DNA from: Burkholderiales bacterium
GTDB lineage: Bacteria > Pseudomonadota > Gammaproteobacteria > Burkholderiales > Ga0077523
Length of the DNA: 43,627 bases
Direction: 5' to 3'
Assembly: GCA_019745565.1 (NCBI GenBank)
Contig: JAIESW010000070.1
Coordinates: 1-43,627, forward strand
This document shows positions 1 through 9,170 of this stretch, piece after piece (position 1 is the stretch's first letter; every line of letters starts with the position of its first letter). Made by a program: the position numbers and the translations under genes. The notes under the pieces are model-generated. The model saw only the letters and a program-made list of their open reading frames with translations, had not been told where the DNA came from and ran no database searches.

Positions 1-30
1 CCATCGGGGGGGAACATCACTCCAAACGAA

Positions 31-52
31 ACGGGCCGCTCGAAGCGGCCCG
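31..52 (-). terminator. Probable intrinsic terminator of fdxA
   Basis: A perfect 9-bp GC-rich stem (CGGGCCGCT, positions 32-40, with AGCGGCCCG, 44-52) has a 3-nt loop and lies 28 bp past the ferredoxin stop codon. On the minus strand it is followed by the T-rich run TTTCGTTT. The T tract is interrupted, so efficiency is uncertain. Confidence 0.55.
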
Positions 53-79
53 CGTATCGGGTCGTCCGGAGCGTCGGCG

Positions 80-403
80 TCACCGCTCCAGATACTGCAG
101 CTTGCCCTTCTTGTCCTTCCATTCGTCGGCGTCGGCCGGACCATCCTTCTTCTCGATGATGGGCTGCCACACCTTGGCGAGCTCGGCGTTCAGCTCGATG
201 AACTCGCGCTGGTCGGTCGGCACGTCGTCCTCCGCGAAGATCGCTTCCACGGGGCATTCGGCCACACACAGCGTACAGTCGATGCACTCGTCGGGGTCGA
301 TGACCAGGAAGTTGGGGCCTTCGCGGAAACAGTCCACCGGACAGACGTCCACGCAGTCGGTGTACTTGCACTTGATGCAGCTCTCGGTAACAACGTAAGT
401 CAT
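80..403 (-). CDS. fdxA: 7Fe ferredoxin FdxA ([3Fe-4S][4Fe-4S])
   Basis: A 107-residue cytoplasmic electron carrier. Seen: the N-terminus MTYVVTESCIKCKYTDC, cysteines in a C-x2-C-x4-C-x3-CP arrangement (Cys9, 12, 17, 21), then ECIDCTLCVAECP for the second cluster, and a conserved C-terminal tail ending KGKLQYLER. This matches the Azotobacter FdI/FdxA family closely in length and sequence, including the tail absent from short clostridial ferredoxins. By family knowledge, the cysteine pattern gives one [3Fe-4S] and one [4Fe-4S] cluster. I start at the ATG at 403; the 24 extra upstream codons do not resemble the family. It is transcribed divergently from thioredoxin. Its redox partner cannot be told from the context. 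Confidence 0.93.
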   Translation of the reverse strand: MTYVVTESCIKCKYTDCVDVCPVDCFREGPNFLVIDPDECIDCTLCVAECPVEAIFAEDDVPTDQREFIELNAELAKVWQPIIEKKDGPADADEWKDKKGKLQYLER

Positions 404-616
404 GATTCTTTCGGAAATCCTGCAGGAGAGATGCGCGCGGTAGCCCGTCGGCACCGCGCACCGGTCTGATGCCATCTGGGAGTCCGATTGTACCAGCGGG
501 ACCGACCTTTCCAGCCGCCCTGGACTGGGCTAGGATGGTTTACACCTGTCCGCTCCCCCCGCCCGGGAAGAGCTCCCCGGTCCCGTCAGGGACTTGAACC
601 CGCTTTGAATCCTGCG
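404..616. promoter_or_regulatory. Divergent promoter region, fdxA (-) / trxA (+)
   Basis: Intergenic region between two divergent genes. On the minus strand a perfect sigma-70 -10 box, TACAAT, is read from 492 to 487. A weak -35 (CTGGAA, 514-509) sits 16 bp upstream, suggesting a start for fdxA. On the plus strand TAGGAT (near 531-536) is a possible -10 for trxA, but no convincing -35 accompanies it. These are motif matches only. Confidence 0.4.
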
Positions 617-943
617 ATGAACGAACACATTCACCACATCACCGACGATACTTTCGAGTCCGAAGTCCTGCAGTCCGACGTTCCGGTCCTGGTGGACTTC
701 TGGGCCGAATGGTGCGGCCCCTGCAAAATGATCGCGCCGAGCCTCGACGAACTCGCGACCGAGTACGCCGGCAAGTTGAAGGTCACCAAACTCAACATCG
801 ACGAGAACGCCGCCACGCCGCGCAAGTACGGCATCAAGGGCATCCCGACGCTGCAGATCTTCAAGGCCGGCAGCATGGAGGCCCAGAAGGTCGGGGCCGT
901 GCCGAAATCCCAGCTGAAGGCCTTCATTGACAGCGTACTTTGA
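617..943 (+). CDS. trxA: Thioredoxin
   Basis: A 108-residue cytoplasmic disulfide reductase, reduced by thioredoxin reductase and supplying electrons to many targets. Seen: the catalytic motif WCGPC with Cys33 and Cys36, the preceding VLVDFWAEW strand, the cis-proline segment GIKGIPTLQIF and the C-terminal helix. The length equals that of E. coli Trx1. The ATG at 617 was chosen because the family begins with a few residues before the beta-strand; the upstream in-frame extension is proline/arginine-rich and looks non-coding. It is followed by rho after 182 bp, a neighbour order common in beta- and gammaproteobacteria. Confidence 0.95.
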   Translation: MNEHIHHITDDTFESEVLQSDVPVLVDFWAEWCGPCKMIAPSLDELATEYAGKLKVTKLNIDENAATPRKYGIKGIPTLQIFKAGSMEAQKVGAVPKSQLKAFIDSVL

Positions 944-1125
944 CCTGAGCTAGCGTCCTTCGCACTTCTCCCCGGGGCGCCGCACCCCTTCCTCGCGGCG
1001 CCCCTCGCAGCAAAGTCCCACAGCCGTACCCGCTCGATGCCGTCCCCACCCCGGACGGCCTTGCGGTCCCCCGCCCGGCAACACCCACTCCCCACGTTTC
1101 CTCAAGGCAGCCCGCGCGCTTCGCC

Positions 1126-2385
<1,260 letters not shown>

Positions 2386-2401
2386 GAGATTCGCGGTTGC
2401 T

Positions 2402-2560
2402 GCCCCCACCCTAACCCTCCCCCGGCGAAGCCGGTGGAGGGGACGTACTTCCCTCTCCCTCTGGGAGAGGGATCGAGGGTGAGGGCCGATCAACCCCCGA
2501 AGGGGTGGCGCAGCCACCCCTTCCCCCGACTTCGTCGGGGGAAGGTTGGGATGGGGGCCG
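2402..2560. repeat. Composite GC-rich palindromic repeat, copy 1
   Basis: Most of the rho-rpmE2 gap (2386-2714) is a chain of palindromes. It starts CCCCCACCCTAACCCTCCCCC, contains the hairpin CCCTCTCCCTCTGGGAGAGGG, then GGGGTGGCGCAGCCACCCC and CCCCCGACTTCGTCGGGGG, and ends AAGGTTGGGATGGGGGC. The outer ends and the CCCC-stem-GGGG modules recur at 21708, 23295 and 28165. No coding capacity is seen. It may also help terminate rho transcription, but there is no T-run. Confidence 0.8.
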
Positions 2561-2585
2561 TCGAACCAGCATAGACACCCCACCC

Positions 2586-2614
2586 TTGCCTCCCCCCCTC
2601 GATCCGTGGATAAT
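2586..2614 (+). promoter_or_regulatory. Candidate sigma-70 promoter of rpmE2
   Basis: TTGCCT (2586-2591) and GATAAT (2609-2614) are separated by 17 bp. That is 4/6 and 5/6 matches to the sigma-70 hexamers at ideal spacing. It lies about 100 bp upstream of the L31 start, just past the repeat. Motif evidence only. Confidence 0.5.
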
Positions 2615-2714
2615 CCGCGCCTTTTCGTGGACGGAATCCCTTTCGAAGGGGCCGACGCGGATACCCTGCCCAGGCGGTCGGAATCGCCGGGCCCACGGCA
2701 GAAAAGGTAGCGAC

Positions 2715-2984
2715 ATGAAAGAAGGCATTCACCCCGAGTACAAGGAAGTCCTCTTCCTCGACAGCAGCGCGAATTTCGCGTTCCTGACCCGCTCAACGCT
2801 CGACACCAAGGGCCGCGAGACCATGAAGTGGGAAGACGGCAAGGAATACCCGGTCATCAAGGTCGAGATCTCGTCCGCTTCGCACCCGTTCTACACCGGC
2901 AAGCACAAGGTGGTGGACACTGCGGGCCGCATCGAGAAGTTCAACCAGCGCTACTCGCGCAAGCCCAAGGCCGCGGCCAAGTAA
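2715..2984 (+). CDS. rpmE2: 50S ribosomal protein L31, type B
   Basis: An 89-residue ribosomal protein of the large subunit. Seen: MKEGIHPEYKEVLFLDSS at the start and a SHPFYTGKHKVVDTAGRIEKFNQRY core typical of L31. It has no cysteines, so it is the zinc-independent type B (C- form, RpmE2/YkgM) rather than the CxxC zinc form. The C-terminus is a lysine/alanine tail. I chose the ATG at 2715, which fits the family length; in-frame codons upstream run through the palindromic repeat. Type B paralogues are often expressed under zinc limitation, but no Zur site is recognised here. A strong terminator follows. Confidence 0.95.
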   Translation: MKEGIHPEYKEVLFLDSSANFAFLTRSTLDTKGRETMKWEDGKEYPVIKVEISSASHPFYTGKHKVVDTAGRIEKFNQRYSRKPKAAAK

Positions 2985-3009
2985 GCCGCCCCGGGGCCGG
3001 AACCGAAAC

Positions 3010-3034
3010 AAGGCAGCCTCGGCTGCCTTTTTTC
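3010..3034 (+). terminator. Intrinsic terminator after rpmE2
   Basis: AAGGCAGCC-TC-GGCTGCCTT followed by an unbroken T-run, 26 bp past the L31 stop codon. It is a textbook rho-independent terminator and ends the trxA-rho-rpmE2 block before the next gene at 3073. Confidence 0.9.
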
Positions 3035-3072
3035 ATGGGTGCGCGGGCACCTGCCCGTAAAATGAGCGACAC

Positions 3073-4734
3073 ATGATTCTGGGCGCCCACCGACTCCGCT
3101 ACGAACCGCTCACGGCGTACATCGCTCAGCGACCGGGGGTCGTGGCAGCGGTGCTGTGCGCGCTGTGGACCCTGCCCGGCCTGCTGGGGCGCGACCCGTG
3201 GAAGCCGGACGAGGCCTTCATCTTCGGTGTCGTGTACCAGATGCTGGTGTCGGGCGACTGGACCATTCCAGCGCTCGCCGGCGAACCGTTCCTGCGCCAT
3301 CCGCCCTTCTACTACCTGAGCGCCGCGGTGGTGGGCAAGCTGCTGTCGCCCGTCCTGCCGCTCCACGACGCCGTGCGGCTGGTCAACGTGGTCTATGGCG
3401 CGCTCACGTTCTGGTTGCTGGCGCAGGCCGCGAAGGAACTGTACGGGCCGGGGCGCGAATGGCTGGCGCCCGTCCTGTTGCTGAGTTCCATCGGTCTGGT
3501 GCTTCCGGGGCACCTGCTGGTTCCCGACAACGCCCTGCTCACGGCTTTCGCCGCGGCCTGCCATGGCCTCGCCCTGTCCCTGCGCCGCCCGCAGGCCGGC
3601 GGCCTGATCGCCGGCACCGGCATCGGCCTCGCCTTCCTGGCGAAGGGAACGGCCGGCGCTGCGGCACTGACCATCGCTTGCGCGCTGCTGCCCGCCTTCG
3701 CGCCACGCTACCGGACGCGTGCCATGCTCGGCACGGGACTCATGATCCTGCTGGCGGCACTGCCCTGGATCGCCGCCTGGCCCGCGACCCTCTATTTCAG
3801 CGCGCCGCAGTTGTTTGCCGACTGGCTTGCGGCGGACCTCGGCCGCTATTTCGGCGGCGGGCTGCCGCGCTCGGAGCGCGGCTCCTTCTTCTACTACCTC
3901 GGCGTATTGCCGTGGTTCGCATGGCCGGCGCTGCCGTTCGCCGCATGGTCGCTGTGGCACGGCCGGAAGCAGTTGTCCGATCCAGGCACCGCTGTGCCGC
4001 TCACGGTGTTCCTCGTCGCGCTGATCATCTTGAGCGGCTCGCACGAGCGACGCGAAGTCCTGGCGCTGCCGCTGCTGGCGCCTCTCGCGCTGCTCGCGAT
4101 TCCCCGGCTGCCGAGCGTACCCCGCGGCGGGCAACACGCGTTCTTCTGGTTCTCGATCGCGTTCTTCCTGTTCTTCATCGCGGCGATCTGGTTCTACTGG
4201 ATCGCGATCGAGTTCGGCGTGCCCGCGCGGCTCGCCGCACACATGGCGCGCATGGAACCGGGCTACGAACCGATCATCAGCATCCCGACGATGATCGTGG
4301 CCGGCGTCCTTACCGCGGCGTGGGTCACCTTCATGTTCAATATCCGTCGCTCGCCCGAACGACCGCTGCTCGCCTGGGCCGTCGGCGCCACGGCCTTGTG
4401 GGGCGTGCTGATGACGCTCGGAATCGGCTACGTGGACAACGCGAAGTCCTATCGGGACATGGTCGCGTCGCTGAGCGCCGCGCTGCCGAAGGACCACGGC
4501 TGCATCGTCAGCATCTCGCTCGGCGAGTCGCAGCGGGCTCTGCTGCACTACTTCGGCGACATCGTCACGCAGCGCGTCGAAGCCGGCAATTCGCCGCAGG
4601 GATGCGATCTGCTGTTCACTGAAGGCACGACCGAGCGCGGCGAGATGACCAGCCCCTGGGAGCTGGTCTGGGAGGGCCATCGCGCCGGTGACGGCCGTGA
4701 GCGCTATCGCCTCTATCGCAAGGCGGCGGAATGA
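3073..4734 (+). CDS. ArnT/GT39-family membrane glycosyltransferase
   Basis: A 553-residue polytopic membrane protein. Seen: an early acidic motif in the first periplasmic loop (GRDPWKPDEA, about residues 39-48), the conserved FLRHPPFYY segment that follows, and about ten or more hydrophobic helices up to about residue 460, then a soluble C-terminal region. This is the layout of the PMT/ArnT superfamily (GT39/GT83), which moves a sugar from a polyprenyl-phosphate donor to an acceptor on the periplasmic side. The acceptor (lipid A, protein or other glycan) is not evident, and no aminoarabinose genes adjoin it. Its stop overlaps the next start as ATGA, implying translational coupling. Confidence 0.85.
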   Translation: MILGAHRLRYEPLTAYIAQRPGVVAAVLCALWTLPGLLGRDPWKPDEAFIFGVVYQMLVSGDWTIPALAGEPFLRHPPFYYLSAAVVGKLLSPVLPLHDAVRLVNVVYGALTFWLLAQAAKELYGPGREWLAPVLLLSSIGLVLPGHLLVPDNALLTAFAAACHGLALSLRRPQAGGLIAGTGIGLAFLAKGTAGAAALTIACALLPAFAPRYRTRAMLGTGLMILLAALPWIAAWPATLYFSAPQLFADWLAADLGRYFGGGLPRSERGSFFYYLGVLPWFAWPALPFAAWSLWHGRKQLSDPGTAVPLTVFLVALIILSGSHERREVLALPLLAPLALLAIPRLPSVPRGGQHAFFWFSIAFFLFFIAAIWFYWIAIEFGVPARLAAHMARMEPGYEPIISIPTMIVAGVLTAAWVTFMFNIRRSPERPLLAWAVGATALWGVLMTLGIGYVDNAKSYRDMVASLSAALPKDHGCIVSISLGESQRALLHYFGDIVTQRVEAGNSPQGCDLLFTEGTTERGEMTSPWELVWEGHRAGDGRERYRLYRKAAE

Positions 4735-6392
4735 TCCCGGCAGCTGAATCCATGTTCCTGCCGCGAGACGCGCGCACCTACGACGATCTGGTGGCACGAT
4801 TCCGCTGGCAGGTGCCGGCCCGTTACAACATCGGCCACGAGGTATGCGGTCGCCACGCCCCGGATCGCAGCCGGTTCGCGCTGTATTTCGAAGACGAATC
4901 CGGCGCGACGGCCGCGTACACGTACTGGGACCTCCAGGTGCGCGCCAACGCGCTGTCGAACGCGCTCACCGCACTCGGTGTGCGGCGCGGTGACCGGGTC
5001 GCGATCCTGTTGCCGCAACGGCCCGAGACGGCGATCGCGCACGTGGCCTGCTACCAGATGGGAGCGATCGCGTTGCCGCTGTCGCATCTGTTCGGACCCG
5101 ATGCGCTGGAATACCGCCTGGTCGATGCCAGCGCGAAAGCGGCGATCGTCGATCCTGACACGCTGCCGAAGCTGTGGGCGGTCAGGGATCGAACACCCGA
5201 CCTGCAGCACGTGATCGGCGTCGCTGGCGCTCGCGAAACCGGCGTGCTCGCCTGGGATGACCTCATCGCGCGCGCGAGCCGCGAGTTCGCCTGCGTCGAC
5301 ACCGCGGCCGACGACCCGGCCATGATCATCTACACCAGCGGCACCACGGGTTCGCCCAAGGGTGCGCTGATCGCGCATCGCACGCTGATCGGCAACCTTT
5401 CCGGCTTCTGCTGTTCGCACGATTTCTTTCCGGAATCGGGCGACATGTTCTGGTCACCGGCCGACTGGGCGTGGACCGGCGGATTGTTCGACGCGCTGCT
5501 GCCGACCCTGCACTACGGCATGCCGATCCTCGCCTACCGCGGACGCTTCGATCCCGAGCGCGCGTGCTGGCTGATGGCGAAGTACGGCGTGCGCAACGCC
5601 TTCCTGTTTCCCACCGCGCTCAAGATGATCCTGAAGGAAGTGGGCAACGTGCGCGCACACCACGACGTACGCCTGCGCAGTCTCATGAGCGGCGGCGAAG
5701 CGGTGGGCGAAGCCGTGGCAGACTGGGCCCGGCGCGAACTCGACGTGACGATCAACGAGATCTTCGGTCAGACCGAGATGAACTACGTGGTGGGCGGCTG
5801 CGCCCGTGTCTTCCAACCCAAGCCCGGCGCGATGGGGCGGCCGTATCCGGGTCATCGCATCGAACTGCTCGACGATGCCGGCCAACCGGTGCCCGACGGC
5901 ACGCTGGGCGAAATCTGCGTGCATCGCGCAGGCGACCCCGTGATGTTCCTCGAGTACTGGAACAACCCGGAAGCCACGATCGACAAGTTCGAAGGCGCCT
6001 GGGGCCGCACCGGCGATCTCGCGGTGCGGGACGACGACGGCTACCTCTGGTACCGCGGTCGCACCGACGACGTCATCAAGAGCGCCGGCTATCGCATCGG
6101 CCCGTCCGAGATCGAGAACTGCCTGCTGCGGCATCCGGCCGTGGCGAATGCCGCGGTGATCGGCGTGCCCGACGAGGAGCGCGGCAGCATCGTCAAGGCG
6201 GTGCTGGTACTCACGGCGGGACACTCCGCTTCCGAGACGCTGGAGGCGGATATCCGCGCGCACGTGCGCGCACGCCTGGCACCCTACCAGTGTCCGAAAC
6301 TCTTCGAATTCGCGTCGCAACTCCCCATGACCACAACAGGCAAGGTGCAGCGGCGCGTGCTGCGCGAATCCCACGAGGCGAGCTTGAAGTGA
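4731..6392 (+). CDS. AMP-dependent acyl-CoA synthetase
   Basis: A 553-residue ANL-superfamily enzyme that activates a carboxylic acid to acyl-AMP and then acyl-CoA. Seen: P-loop YTSGTTGSPKG (from Tyr201), the IFGQTEMNYV motif (A5 region), a GRTDDVIKSAGYRIGPSEIE hinge (A8) and the catalytic lysine in TTGKVQ (Lys538). The sequence resembles medium-chain/AcsM-like or benzoate-CoA-ligase-like members rather than canonical Acs, so the substrate is probably a short or medium acid (inference). It starts inside the glycosyltransferase stop (ATGA) and ends in the Hsp33 start (GTGA). A second ATG seven codons in is an alternative start. Confidence 0.88.
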   Translation: MIPAAESMFLPRDARTYDDLVARFRWQVPARYNIGHEVCGRHAPDRSRFALYFEDESGATAAYTYWDLQVRANALSNALTALGVRRGDRVAILLPQRPETAIAHVACYQMGAIALPLSHLFGPDALEYRLVDASAKAAIVDPDTLPKLWAVRDRTPDLQHVIGVAGARETGVLAWDDLIARASREFACVDTAADDPAMIIYTSGTTGSPKGALIAHRTLIGNLSGFCCSHDFFPESGDMFWSPADWAWTGGLFDALLPTLHYGMPILAYRGRFDPERACWLMAKYGVRNAFLFPTALKMILKEVGNVRAHHDVRLRSLMSGGEAVGEAVADWARRELDVTINEIFGQTEMNYVVGGCARVFQPKPGAMGRPYPGHRIELLDDAGQPVPDGTLGEICVHRAGDPVMFLEYWNNPEATIDKFEGAWGRTGDLAVRDDDGYLWYRGRTDDVIKSAGYRIGPSEIENCLLRHPAVANAAVIGVPDEERGSIVKAVLVLTAGHSASETLEADIRAHVRARLAPYQCPKLFEFASQLPMTTTGKVQRRVLRESHEASLK

Positions 6393-7258
6393 CCGATTCG
6401 CTGCAACGCTTCTTGTTCGAGAACACGCCGGTGCGCGGGCAGCTGGTGCACCTCGATGCGACCTGGCGTGCGGTGCTGGAGCGGCACGAATACCCCGCGC
6501 CGCTGCGCTCGCTGCTGGGCGAATTGATGGCCGCCGGCGCGCTGCTCTCGGCCACACTCAAGTTCGACGGTGCGCTGATCATGCAGATGCAGGGGCAAGG
6601 GCCGATCAAGCTGGTGGTGGTGGAAGTCACGAGCGAGGGCACGCTGCGGGCCACCGCGAGCTGGGACGGCGAACTGCAGGACGCGCCGTTCGCGGAACTC
6701 GTGGGCGGCGGCCGCTTCGTGATCACGCTCGTGCCCACCGACGGCACGCAGTCCTATCAGGGTGTGGTCGACCTGAGCGGCGACAGCGTCGCCGCGGTGC
6801 TCGAACACTACATGGCGACTTCGGAGCAGTTGCAGACGCGGTTGTGGCTTGCATGCGACGACCGGCAGGCCGCCGGCATGCTGCTGCAGAAGTTGCCGGA
6901 GCAGGAAGGCGCCGACGCCGACATGTGGAATCGCGCGACCCATCTGGGTGCCACCCTGAGTGCCGACGAGTTGCTCAAGCTGCCCGCCCGGGAAGTGATC
7001 CGTCGCCTCTTCCACGAGGAGGACGTGCGCGTGTTCGAATCGACGCCGCTCGCGTTCCGCTGCTCGTGCTCGCGCGAACGCGTGACCGCGATGCTGCGCA
7101 TGCTCGGCCGCGACGAGGTGCATTCCATCATCGAGGAACGCGGCAAGGTCGAGGTGACGTGCGAGTTCTGCCGCAAGCGCTACACGCTCGATCCGGTGGA
7201 TGCGGAACAGGTGTTCGCCGCGCAGTTGCAGACCCAGGCCGGAGCAACCCGGCATTGA
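6389..7258 (+). CDS. hslO: Redox-regulated chaperone Hsp33
   Basis: A 289-residue cytoplasmic holdase activated by oxidation and unfolding. Seen: the N-terminal Hsp33 fold (TDSLQRFLFENTPVRGQLVHL) and the C-terminal zinc switch with CSC (Cys225, Cys227) and CEFC (Cys258, Cys261), the canonical four cysteine ligands. The GTG start at 6389 overlaps the preceding TGA stop (GTGA) and aligns with the N-terminus of the family. Its own stop is embedded in the TTG start of Hsp15. hslO-hslR adjacency is also known in E. coli, so the two stress proteins are probably co-expressed here. The coupling to a glycosyltransferase and a CoA ligase upstream is unusual. Confidence 0.95.
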   Translation: MTDSLQRFLFENTPVRGQLVHLDATWRAVLERHEYPAPLRSLLGELMAAGALLSATLKFDGALIMQMQGQGPIKLVVVEVTSEGTLRATASWDGELQDAPFAELVGGGRFVITLVPTDGTQSYQGVVDLSGDSVAAVLEHYMATSEQLQTRLWLACDDRQAAGMLLQKLPEQEGADADMWNRATHLGATLSADELLKLPAREVIRRLFHEEDVRVFESTPLAFRCSCSRERVTAMLRMLGRDEVHSIIEERGKVEVTCEFCRKRYTLDPVDAEQVFAAQLQTQAGATRH

Positions 7259-7650
7259 GCGAGCCGCCCGAGCGGTTGCGCATCGACAAGTGGCTGTGGG
7301 CAGCGCGCTTCTTCAAGACGCGCTCGATCGCGGCCGATGCCGTGGACGGCGGCAAGGTGCAGGTCAACGGCGAGCGCGTGAAGCCGGCCAAGGTGATCAA
7401 GGTCGGAGACGAGCTCGTGATCCGGGTCGGCCCTTACGCGTGGAACGTCACGGTGCTGGGTCTTTCGGACCGCCGCGGGCCGGCGCCGGAGGCGCAGAAG
7501 CTCTACTCCGAGGGTGAGGAAAGCCGCCTCGCTCGCGAGGCGGTCGCCGCGCAGGTTCGTGCCGCCCGTCCGGCGAACCCGCTGCACAAGGGTCGGCCCA
7601 CGAAGAAGGCGCGGCGGGAAATCGACCGGCTGGTGCCCCCGGACGACTGA
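7255..7650 (+). CDS. hslR: S4-domain RNA-binding heat shock protein Hsp15
   Basis: A 131-residue protein of the Hsp15 family, which binds stalled 50S subunits carrying nascent peptidyl-tRNA. Seen: the S4 domain RLRIDKWLWAARFFKTRS... GGKVQVNGERVKPAKVIKVGD (about residues 6-55) and a basic C-terminal tail (KGRPTKKARREIDRL). The length matches E. coli HslR (133). The only fitting start is TTG at 7255, overlapping the hslO stop (TTGA); in-frame codons further upstream lie inside hslO. Confidence 0.92.
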   Translation: MSEPPERLRIDKWLWAARFFKTRSIAADAVDGGKVQVNGERVKPAKVIKVGDELVIRVGPYAWNVTVLGLSDRRGPAPEAQKLYSEGEESRLAREAVAAQVRAARPANPLHKGRPTKKARREIDRLVPPDD

Positions 7651-7705
7651 GAACGAGGCTGCCGGAGCCGGCACCGGATTCGGAATGCTGTGCCGCAGCA
7701 CCGTC

Positions 7706-7735
7706 TCGACAGCCGTCCGCCGAGGCGCGTATAGT
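7706..7735 (+). promoter_or_regulatory. Candidate sigma-70 promoter upstream of thiolase 1
   Basis: TCGACA (7706-7711) and TATAGT (7730-7735) are separated by 18 bp in the 180-bp gap between hslR and the first thiolase. The thiolase also has a good ribosome site, GAGGAG, near 7816. The match is good but not perfect. Confidence 0.45.
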
Positions 7736-7830
7736 CCTTTTTCCTGCGCCGCAACAAGAACAGCCGTACTAACCTTGGCGTAGCTACCCGCCGTCGGGTG
7801 GGGACCACTCACACGAGGAGAGCTTCAGTC

Positions 7831-9009
7831 ATGGACGAGGTCGTCATCGTCGGTGCAGTCCGCACCGCCGTCGGTAAGTTCGGGGGCACGCTCGCGAAGA
7901 TGCCCGCACCGCAGTTGGGCGCCGCAGTGATCAAGGCGCTGCTTGCACGTACCGGCGTCAAGCCGGAACTGGTGAGCGAAGTGCTGCTGGGTCAGGTGCT
8001 GACCGCCGGCTCGGGCCAGAATCCGGCGCGCCAGGCGTCGATCTTCGCGGGGCTGCCCGACATGGTGCCTGCGATGACCATCAACAAGGTGTGCGGGTCC
8101 GGTCTCAAGGCAACGCACCTCGCGGCGCAGGCCATCAAGGCGGGCGATGCCGAGATCGTGGTGGCCGGCGGGCAGGAGAACATGAGCGCCGCACCGCACG
8201 TGCTGCCCAACTCACGCGACGGCGCCCGCATGGGCGACGCCAAGCTGGTGGACTCGATGATCGTCGACGGCCTGTGGGATGTGTACAACCAGTACCACAT
8301 GGGCACGACCGCGGAGAACATCGCGAAGAAATGGGGCGTGTCGCGCGCCGATCAGGATGCGTTCGCGGCGCATTCCCAGCAGAAGGCGGAGGCCGCGCAG
8401 AAGGCCGGCAAGTTCAAGGACGAAATCGTCGGCATCGAGATCCCGAGCCGCAAGGGTCCGCCGACGGTGTTCGATGCCGACGAGTATCCGAAGCACGGCA
8501 CCACGGTCGAGACGCTAGCCGGCCTGAAACCCGCGTTCGACAAGGAAGGCAGCGTGACCGCCGGGAACGCTTCGGGACTCAACGATGGAGCGGCCGCAGT
8601 GCTGATGATGTCGGGAGCCAAGGCGGCGCAGCTCGGCCTGAAGCCGCTCGCGAAGATCAAGGCCTACGCCTCCGCTGGTGTCGACCCGAAGTTCATGGGC
8701 ATGGGCCCGGTACCGGCCAGCAAGCTGTGCCTGTCGAAGGCCGGCTGGACACCGAAGGACATCGATCTCATGGAGATCAACGAGGCCTTCGCCGCCCAGG
8801 CGATCGCGGTCAACCGCGACATGGGCTGGGATACCTCGAAGGTGAACGTGAACGGCGGCGCGATCGCGATCGGTCATCCGATCGGGGCGTCGGGCTGCCG
8901 CATCCTGGTCACCCTGCTGCACGAGATGATCCGGCGCGATGCGAAGCGCGGGCTCGCCAGCCTGTGTATCGGGGGCGGCATGGGTGTCGCCCTGGCTGTG
9001 GAAAGATGA
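7831..9009 (+). CDS. Acetyl-CoA C-acetyltransferase (thiolase)
   Basis: A 392-residue cytosolic thiolase II that condenses two acetyl-CoA into acetoacetyl-CoA, or runs in reverse. Seen: N-terminal VIVGAVRTAVGKFGG, nucleophilic Cys88 in NKVCGSGLKA, NEAFAAQA, GGAIAIGHPIGASG with the catalytic His, and C-terminal CIGGGMG with the second active cysteine. The length matches PhaA/AtoB. The ATG at 7831 follows GAGGAG with good spacing. With the BktB-like gene and the phasin nearby, a role in polyhydroxyalkanoate or ketone/fatty-acid metabolism is likely, but no phaB or phaC lies in the window. Confidence 0.93.
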   Translation: MDEVVIVGAVRTAVGKFGGTLAKMPAPQLGAAVIKALLARTGVKPELVSEVLLGQVLTAGSGQNPARQASIFAGLPDMVPAMTINKVCGSGLKATHLAAQAIKAGDAEIVVAGGQENMSAAPHVLPNSRDGARMGDAKLVDSMIVDGLWDVYNQYHMGTTAENIAKKWGVSRADQDAFAAHSQQKAEAAQKAGKFKDEIVGIEIPSRKGPPTVFDADEYPKHGTTVETLAGLKPAFDKEGSVTAGNASGLNDGAAAVLMMSGAKAAQLGLKPLAKIKAYASAGVDPKFMGMGPVPASKLCLSKAGWTPKDIDLMEINEAFAAQAIAVNRDMGWDTSKVNVNGGAIAIGHPIGASGCRILVTLLHEMIRRDAKRGLASLCIGGGMGVALAVER

Positions 9010-9018
9010 GGCGTACGC

Positions 9019-9111
9019 GATCGGAGACCGGCTTCGCGGTCCCCGATCACACCTGCGCTTCATCTTGATCGGAACGGTACGAAGGGCTTGGGGCGGCCCG
9101 GCGCCCTTCGT
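9019..9111 (+). repeat. Two hairpins between the thiolase genes
   Basis: A 12-bp stem with one mismatch (9019-9030 with 9037-9048; loop GCTTCG) and a 9-bp perfect stem ACGAAGGGC/GCCCTTCGT (9079-9087 with 9103-9111) fill the 161-bp gap between the thiolases. Neither is followed by a T-run. They could stabilise the upstream message or modulate read-through. Confidence 0.6.
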
Positions 9112-9170
9112 GCGAACAAAGGTAACGAAACACACCTCGGATTTGCCGGGTGTCGACATCGGAGGCGACT

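Noticed and set aside
2941..4797. 618-codon open frame antisense to the glycosyltransferase
   Set aside because: Arginine/glutamine-rich shadow composition, while the sense strand has clear membrane helices and family motifs.
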